64,000 bases of DNA, taken from Auricularia sp. M13 (Eukaryota; Basidiomycota; Agaricomycetes; Auriculariales; Auriculariaceae). A model generated the notes under the pieces. That model had not been told where the DNA came from. It saw nothing but the letters and a program-made list of their open reading frames with translations, and searched no databases. Location: positions 1,736,001-1,800,000 of the forward strand of contig CM073201.1 of assembly GCA_037042915.1 (NCBI GenBank), in the 5' to 3' direction. Numbering within the stretch: position 1 is the stretch's first letter; the number at the start of each line of letters is the position of its first letter. Positions 25,301 to 35,905 of the stretch are shown piece after piece. The position numbers and the translations under genes are program-made.

Positions 25301-25433
25301 GATGTGCGGTAGCTGATTGTGAACGACAGGCTTTAATCAAGTTGACTTGCCGCCTTATTCGTCATACGAAATGCTGCGCACGCAGTTGCTATTGGCCATC
25401 AACGAAGGCGGCGAAGGCTTTGGGTTTGCATAG
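13330..25433 (+). CDS. TOM1: HECT E3 ubiquitin ligase TOM1 (HUWE1 family)
   Basis: A giant gene with about 22 introns, encoding roughly 3,600 residues; yeast Tom1 has 3,268 and human HUWE1 4,374. It starts [14 protein letters not shown], joined by a 67-nt intron to [11 protein letters not shown]. In order: long armadillo-like N-terminal repeats (DUF908/DUF913 type), a UBA domain at about 17707-17830 ([13 protein letters not shown]), a strongly acidic region at about 20040-20545, two ubiquitin-binding UBM motifs at about 22050-22220 ([15 protein letters not shown] and [15 protein letters not shown]), and the HECT domain from about 24080. The HECT domain ends LPQAHTCFNQVDLP with the catalytic Cys, then GFGFA and stop. 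It builds ubiquitin chains on excess histones, ribosomal proteins and replication factors, and acts in nuclear mRNA export and proteostasis. Near 20868 one base appears to be missing (MPPQ must continue as [11 protein letters not shown]). One HECT intron (24654-24705) has a GC donor. Confidence 0.95.
20198..20207 (+). other. TOM1: 10-nt micro-exon in TOM1
   Basis: GTATGGAGGT, flanked by a TTTGCAG acceptor and a perfect GTACGT donor. It joins SALGM on the left to [11 protein letters not shown] on the right and adds Tyr-Gly-Gly in phase. Introns on both sides are about 53 and 57 nt. Skipping it would shift the frame. Confidence 0.6.
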
Positions 25434-25750
25434 TTTCTGGTTGCTGGGCCGTAGTCGCATGCATCATCTCTCTCGCATCATCATCCCATCGCGCATTAAT
25501 TCATCCGCATTGTTTCGTATTTCTCTAACTGAATACAAGAACGAAAATCTTGCAATGTTGCCACTCGCCGCGGATTCATTTTTTGCTACGTCTTCGCGCA
25601 GAATCGCGACAGCACACAGCCGTTTTGAATAGTACATATCCTGCGATATACCCTGAAATACAAGCTGGACAGCGATAGCAAAGGTCTGAAACGACATTCA
25701 TCAGATGGAACAGCACGAGGGTTGGGAAGGAGCACAAAAAGGGGCTCAAA
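25434..25750. other. Convergent 3' intergenic region
   Basis: A 317 bp gap between the stops of TOM1 (plus) and the DCAF7-like gene (minus). It must hold both 3' UTRs and terminators. There is no gene or repeat I can support. Confidence 0.5.
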
Positions 25751-27170
25751 TCAGGCCTTTAACACCTTCACGGTTCTGCCCATAGCCAGCGCGAGCCACT
25801 CGCCAGCCGACACGCCAACACCCGTGCTAATAGGAATGGCAGGGATAGGCGCAGACCAGGCAATATTGTTGATCTCTGCCTGAGCACTGTATGCGAGAAT
25901 GGGGTCCGTCATGACTCGTCGCTGTTTAGGGTCTGGTCGCGGCGAATTCAGACGAGGATTCGGTGCGGTGATGTTGCGGGCCGTCAGACTTGACGAGGAC
26001 AAATCCCACATGAGCAGTTGGCAATCGTCACCTGATGAACTTGGCGTTATGGTTACTTCAGAGCGATGGGATAATGGACTTGCCTGCAGTTGCAAGCATG
26101 CCTGCTTCGGCAACACTCCACCCAAGCGCGTTGACTTGCGCAGCATGCGCATTGAGCTCCACGACAGGTTGCCCAGGACTACGCATATCCAAAACTTGGA
26201 CGCTAGACGATTCAACATGGAACGTCGCCATGTAATTCGAGTCGGCGGGATTGAAGGCGATTCGCAACAAGGAGGAAGCCAGCGGACGCGCCGGAGAGCT
26301 GGAAGTCGCCGAGGGAGCAGATGGAGGAGGAGCGGGGGGCGGCGTCTCGTACAGGATGGTAGAATGGTCTAGGTTGCGCAGATCGAACGCGCGCAACGAT
26401 CCATCCGCACCGACAGAAACGAATATGTCGGTCGAGCCTGGCAGCCATGCGACGTCGTAGACTTCACGATCGTGGGCAATGAGCTGGGTGATGGCTTGAG
26501 AGGTGTTTATGTCCCATACTGTGCAGGTCGTGTCTATCGAAGCAGTCACAATCATGCTGGGCGCTAACGTGTTCCACGAAAACGAGGTTAGCGGCGCGCC
26601 AGCAGTCGGGCTGGATGCTTTTGCCTGCAACACCCTCAGCGATATATCCTTTCACAGGAAAGCTTCATGCGTACGCCAGAGAGGCGATCTTCTGCGCTAG
26701 TTTGTGGCCGTTGGTCGTGGGACGGCCACCGACATAATTCTCGGTCTTTATGGCGTTGTCGGTTGTATACTCCCAAACTCGCAGACAATCGCCACTGGTA
26801 GCGAGCAGCTCCGAGCCTGGGTGCTTGTTGTTCCAGCTGTAGGCGGCGGCTGAGGCAGGCTGCCACTGGATCTTGGTGGCGGGGTAGCCGTGCATGGTCT
26901 GCGCAAGCGGCACGAAGTCATCGCCCGGCTCGCCGTCGACGAGTGACCGCTCGTCTGCGAGGCCAACGATCGAGATGCGATTGCGGTAGTCCTCCGTGAA
27001 CGACGCGAGTGCAAGGCGGAAGTACGACTTTCCTCGCACAGGTCCTGACCCCGTTGTCCTGCACCAATCCAGTCCATACACGGGCCCTGGTCAGTAGTCA
27101 GCACCTGACACGCCTGGTACGCAGAAGAGGGCGGCGCACAGGGTGCGTCGTATTGTAAGGTATGTGCCAT
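25751..27170 (-). CDS. DCAF7: WD40 protein, DCAF7/WDR68-like
   Basis: Four exons. ATG 27170 gives MAHTLQYDAP; a 54-nt intron joins it to WPVYGLDW. Together this copies the DCAF7 N-terminal signature YEAPWTVYAMNW. Further landmarks are SYFRLALASFTEDYRNRI, YPATKIQWQP, GDCLRVWEY, APLTSFSWN, ASIDTTCTVWDI, HDREVYDVAWLPGSTDIF, GADGSLRAFDLRNLDHST, GDDCQLLMWDL and EINNIAWS. The length of about 355 residues suits one seven-blade propeller, with a Pro/Ser-rich insertion after the blade carrying RNLDHST. DCAF7 is a scaffold for DYRK/HIPK kinases and a substrate adaptor of the CUL4-DDB1 ubiquitin ligase; the plant homologue TTG1 acts in transcription complexes. The third-intron acceptor is read as CTGAG and is the least certain border. 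Confidence 0.88.
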
Positions 27171-27375
27171 ATCGACGACCACGGACGGACAAGCAGTAAG
27201 AAAGCAAGCAGAATTTCCGAATCGAGCGACTCCGCGTTCCCGCATTTCAGTGTGTGCGAATCTCAATCCAGGCCGGCTCTCGCAGTCTGAATCATAATCC
27301 GGCGCACACGTCGACGAGACAATAAAAATATCCTTGCGCGCAATCGAGTCATTCTATAATGTACAAAAACAAAGA

Positions 27376-30300
27376 TTATGCGCCTCCAGCACGTGCACTC
27401 TCCAACACCTTCCGTGCAAGATCGATGTACTCCTTCGCACCGTCATTACCCGCCGAATCGTGCAACTTCTCCCAGTGCGACAACCCTCCCTCTACAAGTG
27501 TCCATGCTTCTGCTGGTGTGTGCTCCTCTACCCATTTAACGTACTCGGCCTCATGCCATCCGTGTAGAGTATGTGGCAATGGCATTGGCGAGCGCACAAA
27601 GATATGATGCAGCACCACAAGGGGCGGAAGGCCCTGAGTCGCCTGCGATGCCAATTGCTCATTATCGAGGAATAGCAAAGGCCTGATTGTGATAAGCACT
27701 GGGTAATATGATAAATCGCACAGAAATGCTCACCGCAATGCGCGCAGCATGCGATACTCCTCGCCCACAGCCTCAAATAGTTTCACGGGCTTCTGCGGCG
27801 TCTTCTTCGCGGAGCCTGTCGTGGGTTCCTTCATGAACGCGTCGAGCGCGAATTCGAGCTCGGTCATGTCGCTCGTGAGCTGCAGCTTGCCGCTCTCGCC
27901 TAGGGGCCGCGCGATGGAGACGTGCAGCACAAACGTGCGAATGACGTGCCGCACGATTGCCGCGACCCATTCATGCATGAGCTCTCCAACAGAGAACCGC
28001 GCGAGCGGCTCGCCGCGAATGAACGCTAGCTTGTCGACAAGTTCCTTCATGTACGGGCTCGCGCCGCCGCCCATCGATTGCGCATTATCCAGCCCCTTAC
28101 CCAGCGCAACTCGGTGAAGGCGCGCGAGGATTGCGCTGACCTCGCGTCGAATGGACTGCAGAAGCGGATCGGTCGCGCGCAAATATGTTGACCGCAGATT
28201 CTGTTTAAGACGAGTCAGTTACAGAAACTGGTTGCTATCAAGCGGTTCACCTTGATAGCCGGAGCGAAGATGGCAGCTGTCTGCTCGGGATACTCGCCCT
28301 GTAGCGCAGACAACCTGCCCTCACAGTGGAACATGAATGACACAAGCTGCGCATTGAGCACCTGTTGCGGTGTAACATTGGGTCCAAGCAATGTCGTGGC
28401 CGAACGATCTTTCTGCACCTTCTCTCGAAGTCAGCAGCTTTGCTCATAAGCACCGGAAGAAAGTATTCACCAATCCCTCGACCCTTGTCGCAAGAGCATC
28501 CACAGCGCTGCCGACAACTCGAGCCACAGCCCGAACAAGCAGTGGGTCGAATCGAGCCGCGTCCAACTCGTTTGCATACGCTCGCGCAAGCGCGACGCCG
28601 TCTGCTGCGCCTGGAGGGATCCCCTTGAAACATTAGCGAGCGCCGACCCCGCCGCTTCGCTCAGTCGCGCCGACACGCGCGACAAATACAAGCCCTCAAA
28701 GTGTGCGACCGAGCGCAGCGTCACTATGGTCTCTGGACTGCATCCATGGTCAGAAACTGTCGCAATAAGAGAAAGTGACGGAACGGGCCTTTGCTGGTGA
28801 AGCGCGTAGACGGTATCTGTGTGGACCGCGATTTTCGCGAAGAAATCGTGAAAGAGTCGCAAAAATCGTGGATAACCTGTGCTCAGAGTTTGCTGCATGA
28901 ACGTTGACCCTATCAGAAAAGGTAAATTTACAGAGTCAGAGTCGATTAAGACGAACGTACCCTTCGCGGCGTCCTTGCAATTTTTCTCTAGACAACGCGA
29001 TAATGTGCCCCAAAACGTTGAAGTAGGCTTATTATCTAGGGTCTGGAATGTGTCATTCGCCTCGGCATTCCGTTCATGGTGGAAAGACGCGCACTTTCAA
29101 GACCTCCTCGAGGAAGCTGACTTGCGTCACAGGATCCTTCTTCAGGCGCAAAACGCGCTCCAGGGTATACACCTTGATACAGCATCCCGCAAGCTCCTCG
29201 ATAAGCGTTTCAAGGCGTGCCCACAGTGCTGCTGTCCATTGCGGGGCAGTCAGGTTTGTGGGCTCTGTCCGCAACCGCGATTTGTACACCAAGGAGCTAC
29301 TGGAAGGAGGTTCTTGTGACGCGTCAGTATCCGATGTGGTCAGCGCAACGGGGTTACGCATACCTTTGGCAGAAACATCTTTGGAAAGGCGCGCGAGGTC
29401 GAATGCTGCGCGGATCCGAGCGTCGACGGCGTCCGATAAGTCGGAGACGAGGGATTGGACGAGCTGGGGAAGAACGTGCAGGTTGTATGCAGTTTGCAGC
29501 GATGACGCGAGCAAAGATTGGTTCTGGAATTCGTGGTTAGCACAACGCCCACTCGGGAACAGGTGGCGTACGAGCGTAGACAGGCCCTGCAAGACCATGC
29601 TTTCCATCTCTGAAGAGACGCGGACGCGGGCAGCCTCCACGGCCGGAATATGTCGATTCACGGCGTTGATTGCGCGCAGCGGAATGCGTACGCTCTCGAA
29701 CGAATACCGCCTGGGGTTGTTAGCGCCCGTCGTTTCGTCCTCGTCCTCGAATTCCGCTGTTTGTGCTGGAAGCTGTTCCAGGCCCTCTGGCTCGTCCAAC
29801 AGTGCGACTGCATACAATTAGTCCTGACAAATGGCAGAGGACAGACGCGACGGCGCACCGAGTTCGGCCACGCTGAGGGCGGCTTTGGCGATCGAGCGCT
29901 CCTTCTCGCCCTCGACTCCAAAATAATTGGTGTCCTCGGCGGTATCCTCGGTCTTGGGGGACAATGCGCCCTGAGCAGCGGCAGTGGATTGCGGTGCCTT
30001 GTCAAAGTCTTGCATCTGCGACTGAAGTCTGCGTGCGAGAATGACGAAACGCGCTGTGCGGCGGAGGACGTCGGTCGCCTGCTGCAGCCTGTCGAGCCGG
30101 ACGACATGGGAGGCGAGATTCTGGTACGGAACGCGAATCTTGAGCCCGAGCCTTGCAGACCGGTGAGCGCACGCACTTTGTACGGCCGACGTCCACGTAC
30201 TTTTCTAACGAATTGGTGACTTCGTCGAGCCCGGTTTTCACCGAGGATATGGAACCCTCGAGGTCTCCGATGCCCGCGGCCTGGGCGAGCAGGGCATGGT

Positions 30301-30463
30301 GGTGCTGGCTGACGAGCGCCTTGAGCTGCTGAGCGACGTCGTCTATGCCAAAGTTGAGCTTGGCGAGCGCCGTGCTGACGTCGTCCTTGCCGACGGGCGG
30401 GATGAGGCTGTTGGCATACTCGTTGGCGTCGAACGACGGCCCACTGAACGCGCCCAGGTCCAT
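27376..30463 (-). CDS. COG5: Conserved oligomeric Golgi complex subunit 5
   Basis: A multi-exon gene starting at ATG 30463 (MDLGAFSGPSFDANEYANSL). The N-terminal SLIPP and heptad-like segment (KLNFGIDDVAQQLKALVSQH, GDLEGSISSVKTGLDEVTNS) is the coiled coil of COG5 that pairs with COG7. Later blocks match the family: YQNLASHVVRLDRLQQATDV, RRTARFVILARRLQSQM, IRAINAV-like IPLRAINAVNRHIPAVEAAR, NQSLLASSLQTAYNLHVLP, TFWGTLSRCLEKN and GYPRFLRLFHDFF. The protein ends ARKVLESARAGGA. Its length of about 850 residues is normal for the family. COG is the eight-subunit tether for vesicles inside the Golgi and is needed for glycosylation; it works at the cytosolic Golgi face. It is head to head with the Tyr/Gly-rich gene, 103 bp apart. 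Confidence 0.92.
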
Positions 30464-30506
30464 GGCGGCGACTCGAAGCGTGGTCGCGGAAGCAAACGCG
30501 CGGAAG

Positions 30507-30513
30507 TATAAAG
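30507..30513 (+). promoter_or_regulatory. TATA box
   Basis: TATAAAG 60 bases upstream of the ATG at 30567. It lies inside the 103-bp gap shared with the divergent COG5 gene, so this short gap holds both promoters. Confidence 0.5.
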
Positions 30514-30566
30514 GCCACCGCCAGTGTCCGGCGCGCCTCTTCCGTCTCCCCATTACGCAAGAGGAA

Positions 30567-32328
30567 TGGCCTACTACTCGTACTACCAACAGAATCCTGG
30601 CTGGGGCTCGCAGCAATACGCTTTCACGGCGCCCCCAGTCCCGACCTACCAGCCCCAGTCCACTTGTGAGCACGTTCGCTGTGAAGGCATAGAGGGCGTT
30701 GTTAACACGCGGCTTCCCCAGGGCGCGGGGCGGACTACTACTCGGTCTGTTGTTCTTATATTTCTGTTTCTGCCATCGCTCAATGCGCCCTCGCCGCCGG
30801 TCTCAGGCTCACTACGGCCAGCCAGACAAGTGCGTCGCTGAATGCAGCCCGGAGCCAAACGCGAGCACGCACTAACGCGCCGATCGCGTGCAGTTCCCTG
30901 TTCGATTACGTCTGGTCCAGAGTCCGCGGGGCGTTCGTCGGCATGGGCGTCGGTCGCGAAGAGGCAAAATACTGGCACAGGCGCGTCTACGGAGGCACGG
31001 CCGACATTCCTGGTTTGGAGGTCCGTCCGACCGGCCACTCGCCCTGCGTAATATCCGTCTGACCTTGGCAACGCTCCAGCCAGCCCATGTTGGCGCTGCC
31101 GCAGGCTACGAGGCACTGCGCATCTGGCAGTCAGTACATTGTTCCCATCCAGGCGATCACTCACCGGCCAACCTCACAGGTATCACAAGGCAGTCTACCG
31201 CCAGCCCCTCAGCGACGACCATGAGCGCGAACGCGAGGCTCTTGCGGGCCTAGCCATTGGCGAAGGTGTGTATGCTCTCGTGCTGCTTGGCCTGCGGGAA
31301 AGCATCCGTAGGGGCTTCTGTGACTGAACGCGCACCTCAACAGGATCCAAACTATGGCAGTACACAGGACGTTTTGCGGACAAATACGGCCGGCGCGAAT
31401 GCTGCGAGGTGGCTGCTGCCACCGCGCAGCGCGTCTTTAACGAGGTACGTGTCGCCTGACCGCTCGTTCCTACATGGGTACAGCGAGCGCTGACAGCTGC
31501 CTTTTTCCTCCTCGCCGCAATCCCGGCCGGTTTGCTTCACACCCCTCGCTTCTTTCGCCCTGGATTGCATCTCCAATTCGATTAACACGCCTCGTGCCGG
31601 CTCGCAATCGCTTCCGCCTACAGAAATATGACTACGACTCCTACGAAGCTTACGACTCTTACCCACGCTCGCGTCGTAATTCCTATTCGTACTCCCATTC
31701 CCGCGCGGTCACCCCCAGCGGATACGACTACGCTGGCTCTAGCTACGGTGACAGTCACAACCGCCGCTTGCATCGTCGCCGCTCATCTTCCTCCGTCTAC
31801 GACACCTATGCAGGAGCTGACCCTTACGCACGTCCCTCCAGCGCGATAGGCTATGCAGCCGCTACGCCGGGGCTCATGCCCACCACGCCCGGCATGGGAG
31901 TCATGGCTACTACGCCATACATGGGTGCCAGCAGCGCGTATGGCGCCCAGGCTATCCAGCCCATCACATACGCAACGACCCAGCCAGGCGTGACCTACGC
32001 TGCATCTCCAGGCGCATATCCTACGGCGGGTTACGCTGGGGCCTACCCGACTGCGGGCGCTTATGGTGCTGGCGGGGGAGTCTACGGTGCTGGCGGAAGT
32101 GCCTACGGTGCTGGCGGCGCGTACGGTGCTGGAGGTGCGTACGGTGCTGGAGGTGCGTACGCTGCCGCCAGCCCGTATGGTGGCGCGTACGGCGGTGCGG
32201 GAGCGTACCCTACGCTCGGCGGCGGCAGCAGTTACGATGCCCCAGGTTATGGCGGAGGATATGGCCGCCCTCGCAGCCGCAGTCACTCGTACTACGGTGG
32301 CGGCGGTGGCTACCAGCCAGGTTATTGA
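30567..32328 (+). CDS. Conserved basidiomycete protein with Tyr/Gly-rich repeat tail
   Basis: Six or seven introns, one of them long (about 186 nt, 31433-31623). The N-terminus is MAYYSYYQQNPGWGSQQ. A folded part follows: WRGADYYSAHYGQPDN, FDYVWSRVRGAF, REEAKYWHRRVYGG, AAAGYEALRIWQ, ALAGLAIGE, KLWQYTGRFADKYGRRE and AAATAQRVFNE. From memory, this block recurs in hypothetical proteins of many mushrooms; it has no named function. The last exon encodes a low-complexity tail of about 235 residues with SYSYSHSR, then proline/threonine stretches, then tandem YGAGGA units (32061-32160) and an RPRSRSHSYYGGGGGY end. Such Tyr/Gly/Arg/Ser composition is typical of prion-like, phase-separating or RNA-binding tails; that is inference. 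It has no signal peptide or membrane helix. Confidence 0.75.
32061..32160 (+). repeat. Tandem 18-bp coding repeat (YGAGGA)
   Basis: Five near-identical units beginning TACGGTGCTGG (the first reads TATGGTGCTGG), 18-21 bp each, inside the tail of the Tyr/Gly-rich gene. The last two units are exact copies. Length variation between strains would be expected. Confidence 0.8.
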
Positions 32329-32713
32329 AGCGTGTACGCTGACCCACGATGGAGGAAGGACGGATGACGGCTGTTGTACCTGCTCGTTGACGACTAGGAT
32401 GATTGGTTCTGATATCACAGAGGTCCCCGTTCCTCGCTCAGAGTCATGCCTGTTATAATTTGCTTGTTTGCTTCGCTCTTGACCTGTCTCTGCCATCTGT
32501 ATAGTTTGATTTTTGCTGTATGGTGATGTAGTGTACAACCGCTGCTGTCGTGCAACTGGGATAAATTTGACGGAAATCTGTGGGAACGGGCGAGCGATTT
32601 GCAAGATGATATTGTGAGGTGAACAAATCTACAACATGCGTCCCAATGAAAAAATACAACCAACAATTTTCTTCCTGTCCACCTGTGCTTGTGCGCGAAG
32701 TTCGTGTACCCTC
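32329..32713. other. Convergent 3' intergenic region
   Basis: A 385 bp gap between the stop of the Tyr/Gly-rich gene and the likely stop of the ligase gene at 32714. If the ligase frame is not shifted, its reading frame runs on through this region to 32415 as a tail without family similarity. There is no separate gene. Confidence 0.45.
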
Positions 32714-35432
32714 TTAGAGCTTTGATTTGATGGTTCCAAAGTCGTTCTTCGCCCTTGTCGCGCAAGAGCCGCCGCTGAAGCACGCGTCGGTTGACAAATG
32801 ACAACGAGGACTGCAGGCAAATAAATGAACGAACCAGGATCTTGCCACTGGGGTTCTTGGGGATGGCGTCGATGAATTCAACGGCGTGCAAGTGCTTGTA
32901 GTTAATCTTATTGTCTGCGACGAACTGGCACGCGTCGCGATATCAGTGCGATGGAAGAAACACCTTTGCAGGAAAACCTACCTTCTTAATGGAAGCCTTG
33001 ATGCTTTCTGCGGCACCAGGGTCGCGCGCCACGCGATTCTGCGCGTCCGCGGTGAGCACGACGTATGCAACCGGTACCTGACACAGCCGTCAGCTTCGTG
33101 AGTTCGCCGCGGACAGGACGCACTTCGCCGCTGAATTCATCCGCGATACCGACCACGCCGACGTCCACGACGTCCTCGTGACCGAAAATGTGCCCCTCAA
33201 GTTCTGCGATTCAAGTCCGATATGTGAACACGAAGTCCAAAAAGCTGAGATCAGAATGGGGCTCCCGACTGACCTGCAGGCGCCACCTGGAATCCCCTGA
33301 CTTTGAGGAACTCCTGCACGGGGTCAGAAGCGCATCTTCTCGTTATTGAAGCCATACCTTGAGTCTATCCACCACAAAAACGTCACCGTTCTCGTGGATT
33401 TGCACGATGTCGCCGGTCTTGACCCTTTCATGGGGAAGTCAGTGTCCAAAAAGCATGCACCGCCCGCTTGTTTCACGAACCATCCATCTTCGAAGCCCTC
33501 CTTAGTTCTGACAGCCTTGGAGTGAGCACTAAGAACGATAGGTGAGAAAAATGGCGCACGCTGCCTCGTTATTGTAATAGGCGAGTGCCGTCTGGGGGCC
33601 GCGAACCTTTGAAAGTCGAGTCAGCGAACCGAGCAAGGCATCCACAGCCTGCTTCCTACATGCAGCTCTCCCGTTTCGCCGTACCCGCCCAGGGTTCCAT
33701 CACTCTTGAGTACTCTGGCAATCGTGTTGTTGACCAGATGGCCGGCGCAGCCTTCAACAGCCCTATTACCCCACTTGAGAGGTGCCATAGTGACTACGGT
33801 GCATGTCTCGGTCATTCCATAGCCTTGAAAGAGGCCCATGTTGGGGTAGAGTTCTTGACAGCGCCTTTGCAGCTATGGAAAAGGTGAGCTTAAGCGTCGA
33901 ATAATCGCATGTCCCACATACATCGCCTGTTAGTGGGGCTGCTCCCGCCTAGAACGCCGTGAGAACAGTGTTTCCCAGGGCGTGAAATCTGACCATTGCG
34001 AATGTGACATGAGACAGGTCATATTTCTTCGCAGCTGGATGCTTGCAGAGTAGGACAACCTATAGCGCAAGCATCGTCGGTATTTGGAGTATGCCAGGAC
34101 CAGGAGAATCAATATACATACCTGCGGGGGGACTATCCAAAGATGGTCAATTCTATACTTAACGATGCTTTCCAGCATCTGTGTGAAGTCGAATTTCTCC
34201 ATAACAACGATCTGGTGTCCGACGAAGAGTGCCATGTGCACTACTACAACACTACCGTCGGGTTTAATGTAGGTGATAGGATCGCAGTAACCAACTTACA
34301 GGCAGTAAATGTGGTACATTGGTAGTACTACATAGCTCTGTCATCTTTGTGCACTGGCGGGCTGACGCGAGTGTACAAACGCACCGGCGAGTGTGACCTG
34401 GCCGGACTTGAAACGACCGTTCCCGTCTGGGGTCCGATTGAAAGCGGCGGTTTGTACAACGTTACTTATGGGAGCGTAGTGGGGAATGGCGACAGCCTTG
34501 AGAGAAGAGTCTATAAGTGAGTAAATTCGGCTGCGACAGAGCACAGGCCGCACTTTTGGCTTCCCAGTTGTGCCTGAACTGAAACTGAGGAATGCAAGCT
34601 TCGTTCTCCCTTCACCAGGATTGAGCTTCCGCTCTACGAAATTGGGAGGGTTGTTCAGGCCTTCGACGATCATGTCCTCGACGCTCGGAAAGCCCGCTAC
34701 CGAACCGCCGAGGACATACACGTCCTTCTGAGTCAGTCCGCATTGCTGCGCAGCGTCCAAGGCAGCTTTGGCGCTTGAAGTATGCGCAATTATGGCTTTG
34801 GCCTTGACGAGGTCGACTTGGTATACAAGCTCGGAAATGGTGTAAGAGGGGTTCGCGGGCGAGACGATGGCTCCTGCAGTATCACTGAAGATGGGTATAC
34901 TTTCACAGCGAGACAAAACCCCTTCTCACCGATTCGATGAACAGCCCAGATAGCAATGGGATAATCAATGCTACGAGTCTATCAGCAAAGGGATGTCAAC
35001 CGGCGGCACTCATTCAGCGGACCTGTTTGGAGAGTAAATGCAAACTAGACTCGTATTTGGTATCTTTGAGCGCGCGCGTATGTCAGATCTGCGACGCACC
35101 GACATCGTTTTCTCCTATAGGGGATTAGAGATAGCCCATATCGGCAATTCCGACGTTTGAAGTACGCACCGATAGCTCGACGGCTCAGCGCATTCGCAAG
35201 ACCTTGTGTCCGCGTCTTGCAGTCCACGCGGTTATAGGACTTGCCCGTCGTATCCTGAATGAACCTGCCAGCACGTTACAGCATGCAAATGTGTGAGCAC
35301 TCGGGCGGACCATTTATCATCGACGGGCTTGTTCCGATACGGGTGCTCATGGTCGAGCATGAACTGCGCGACGGTGAGGTCGTCTGGCAGCAGGGATTCT
35401 GGCACGGGAGGAGCAAGCGACGTGAACTGCAT
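32714..35432 (-). CDS. 4-coumarate-CoA ligase-like acyl-CoA synthetase (frame break near 32753)
   Basis: An adenylate-forming enzyme with about ten introns. ATG 35432 gives MQFTSLAPPVPESLLPDDLT. Motifs in order: AGAIVSPANPSYTISELVYQ, LSFSSGTTGKPK (phosphate-binding P-loop, A3), GYGMTETC (A5), TGDIVQIHENGDVFVVDRLKEF (A7/A8), KVRGFQVAPAELE, DVGVVGIADEFSGEVPVAYVV and IPKNPSGKIL (A10, catalytic Lys). It activates an aromatic or fatty acid to acyl-AMP and then the CoA thioester. After RRLLRDK the frame seen in the sequence runs into unrelated residues to 32415, but one base to the side it reads AKNDFGTIKSKL and stop (32714), a normal family end with a perfect peroxisomal SKL signal. One extra G in the GGG at 32752-32754 (plus strand CCC) would explain this. 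The substrate is unknown. Confidence 0.85.
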
Positions 35433-35905
35433 TCTGGTCGAACTGGTACGGGATGGCACGATAGGTCGGTGGTCAGCCGGGCCCGGGCACCGTCGTTGTC
35501 AGCACTTGACCAAATATAAGCTATCCGGGTTCAACATTCAATCCGGGATTCCATCTTGTAGGTAAGCAGGTCGCTGCTCGCTACGACCCCAAGGTGTCAA
35601 GGACAGTCTTCTCAGGTACCACATAAATTATCTCCCAATCGCAGGATCACGAAAGGGCGACCGCAGGACAACTCCCGATTGATTGTATCGTGTCGCTGCA
35701 CCGCGTCGGTGATAGCCACGCCTGGGACGGAGCGAAGCATGTGGACGTGCAAGCCGTCAAGCTCCATGCGGTGCCTGGGCAGCGATACGGATAAGGCGCG
35801 CCAGGATATATAACCCCACCTGCTGCTGCCGTGGGCGCTTGCGCTCACACGACCCGTGGACTCGCTTCCCTCCACTCCCGTCGTACTCCGGGCAACAGGC
35901 AGGCC
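35433..35905. other. Divergent intergenic region
   Basis: A 473 bp gap between the ligase start (minus) and the nucleoside transporter start (plus). It holds TATATAA at 35806-35812 for the transporter and a weaker TTATATT (minus strand, about 35513-35519) about 80 bp before the ligase ATG. No gene is seen. Confidence 0.5.
35806..35812 (+). promoter_or_regulatory. TATA box of nucleoside transporter gene
   Basis: TATATAA 94 bases upstream of the ATG at 35906. It is the strongest TATA match in the window. Confidence 0.5.

Noticed and set aside
29048-29821. 257-codon plus-strand frame inside COG5
   Set aside because: It mirrors COG5 exons, is Arg/Ser-rich and has no motif; it is a shadow frame.
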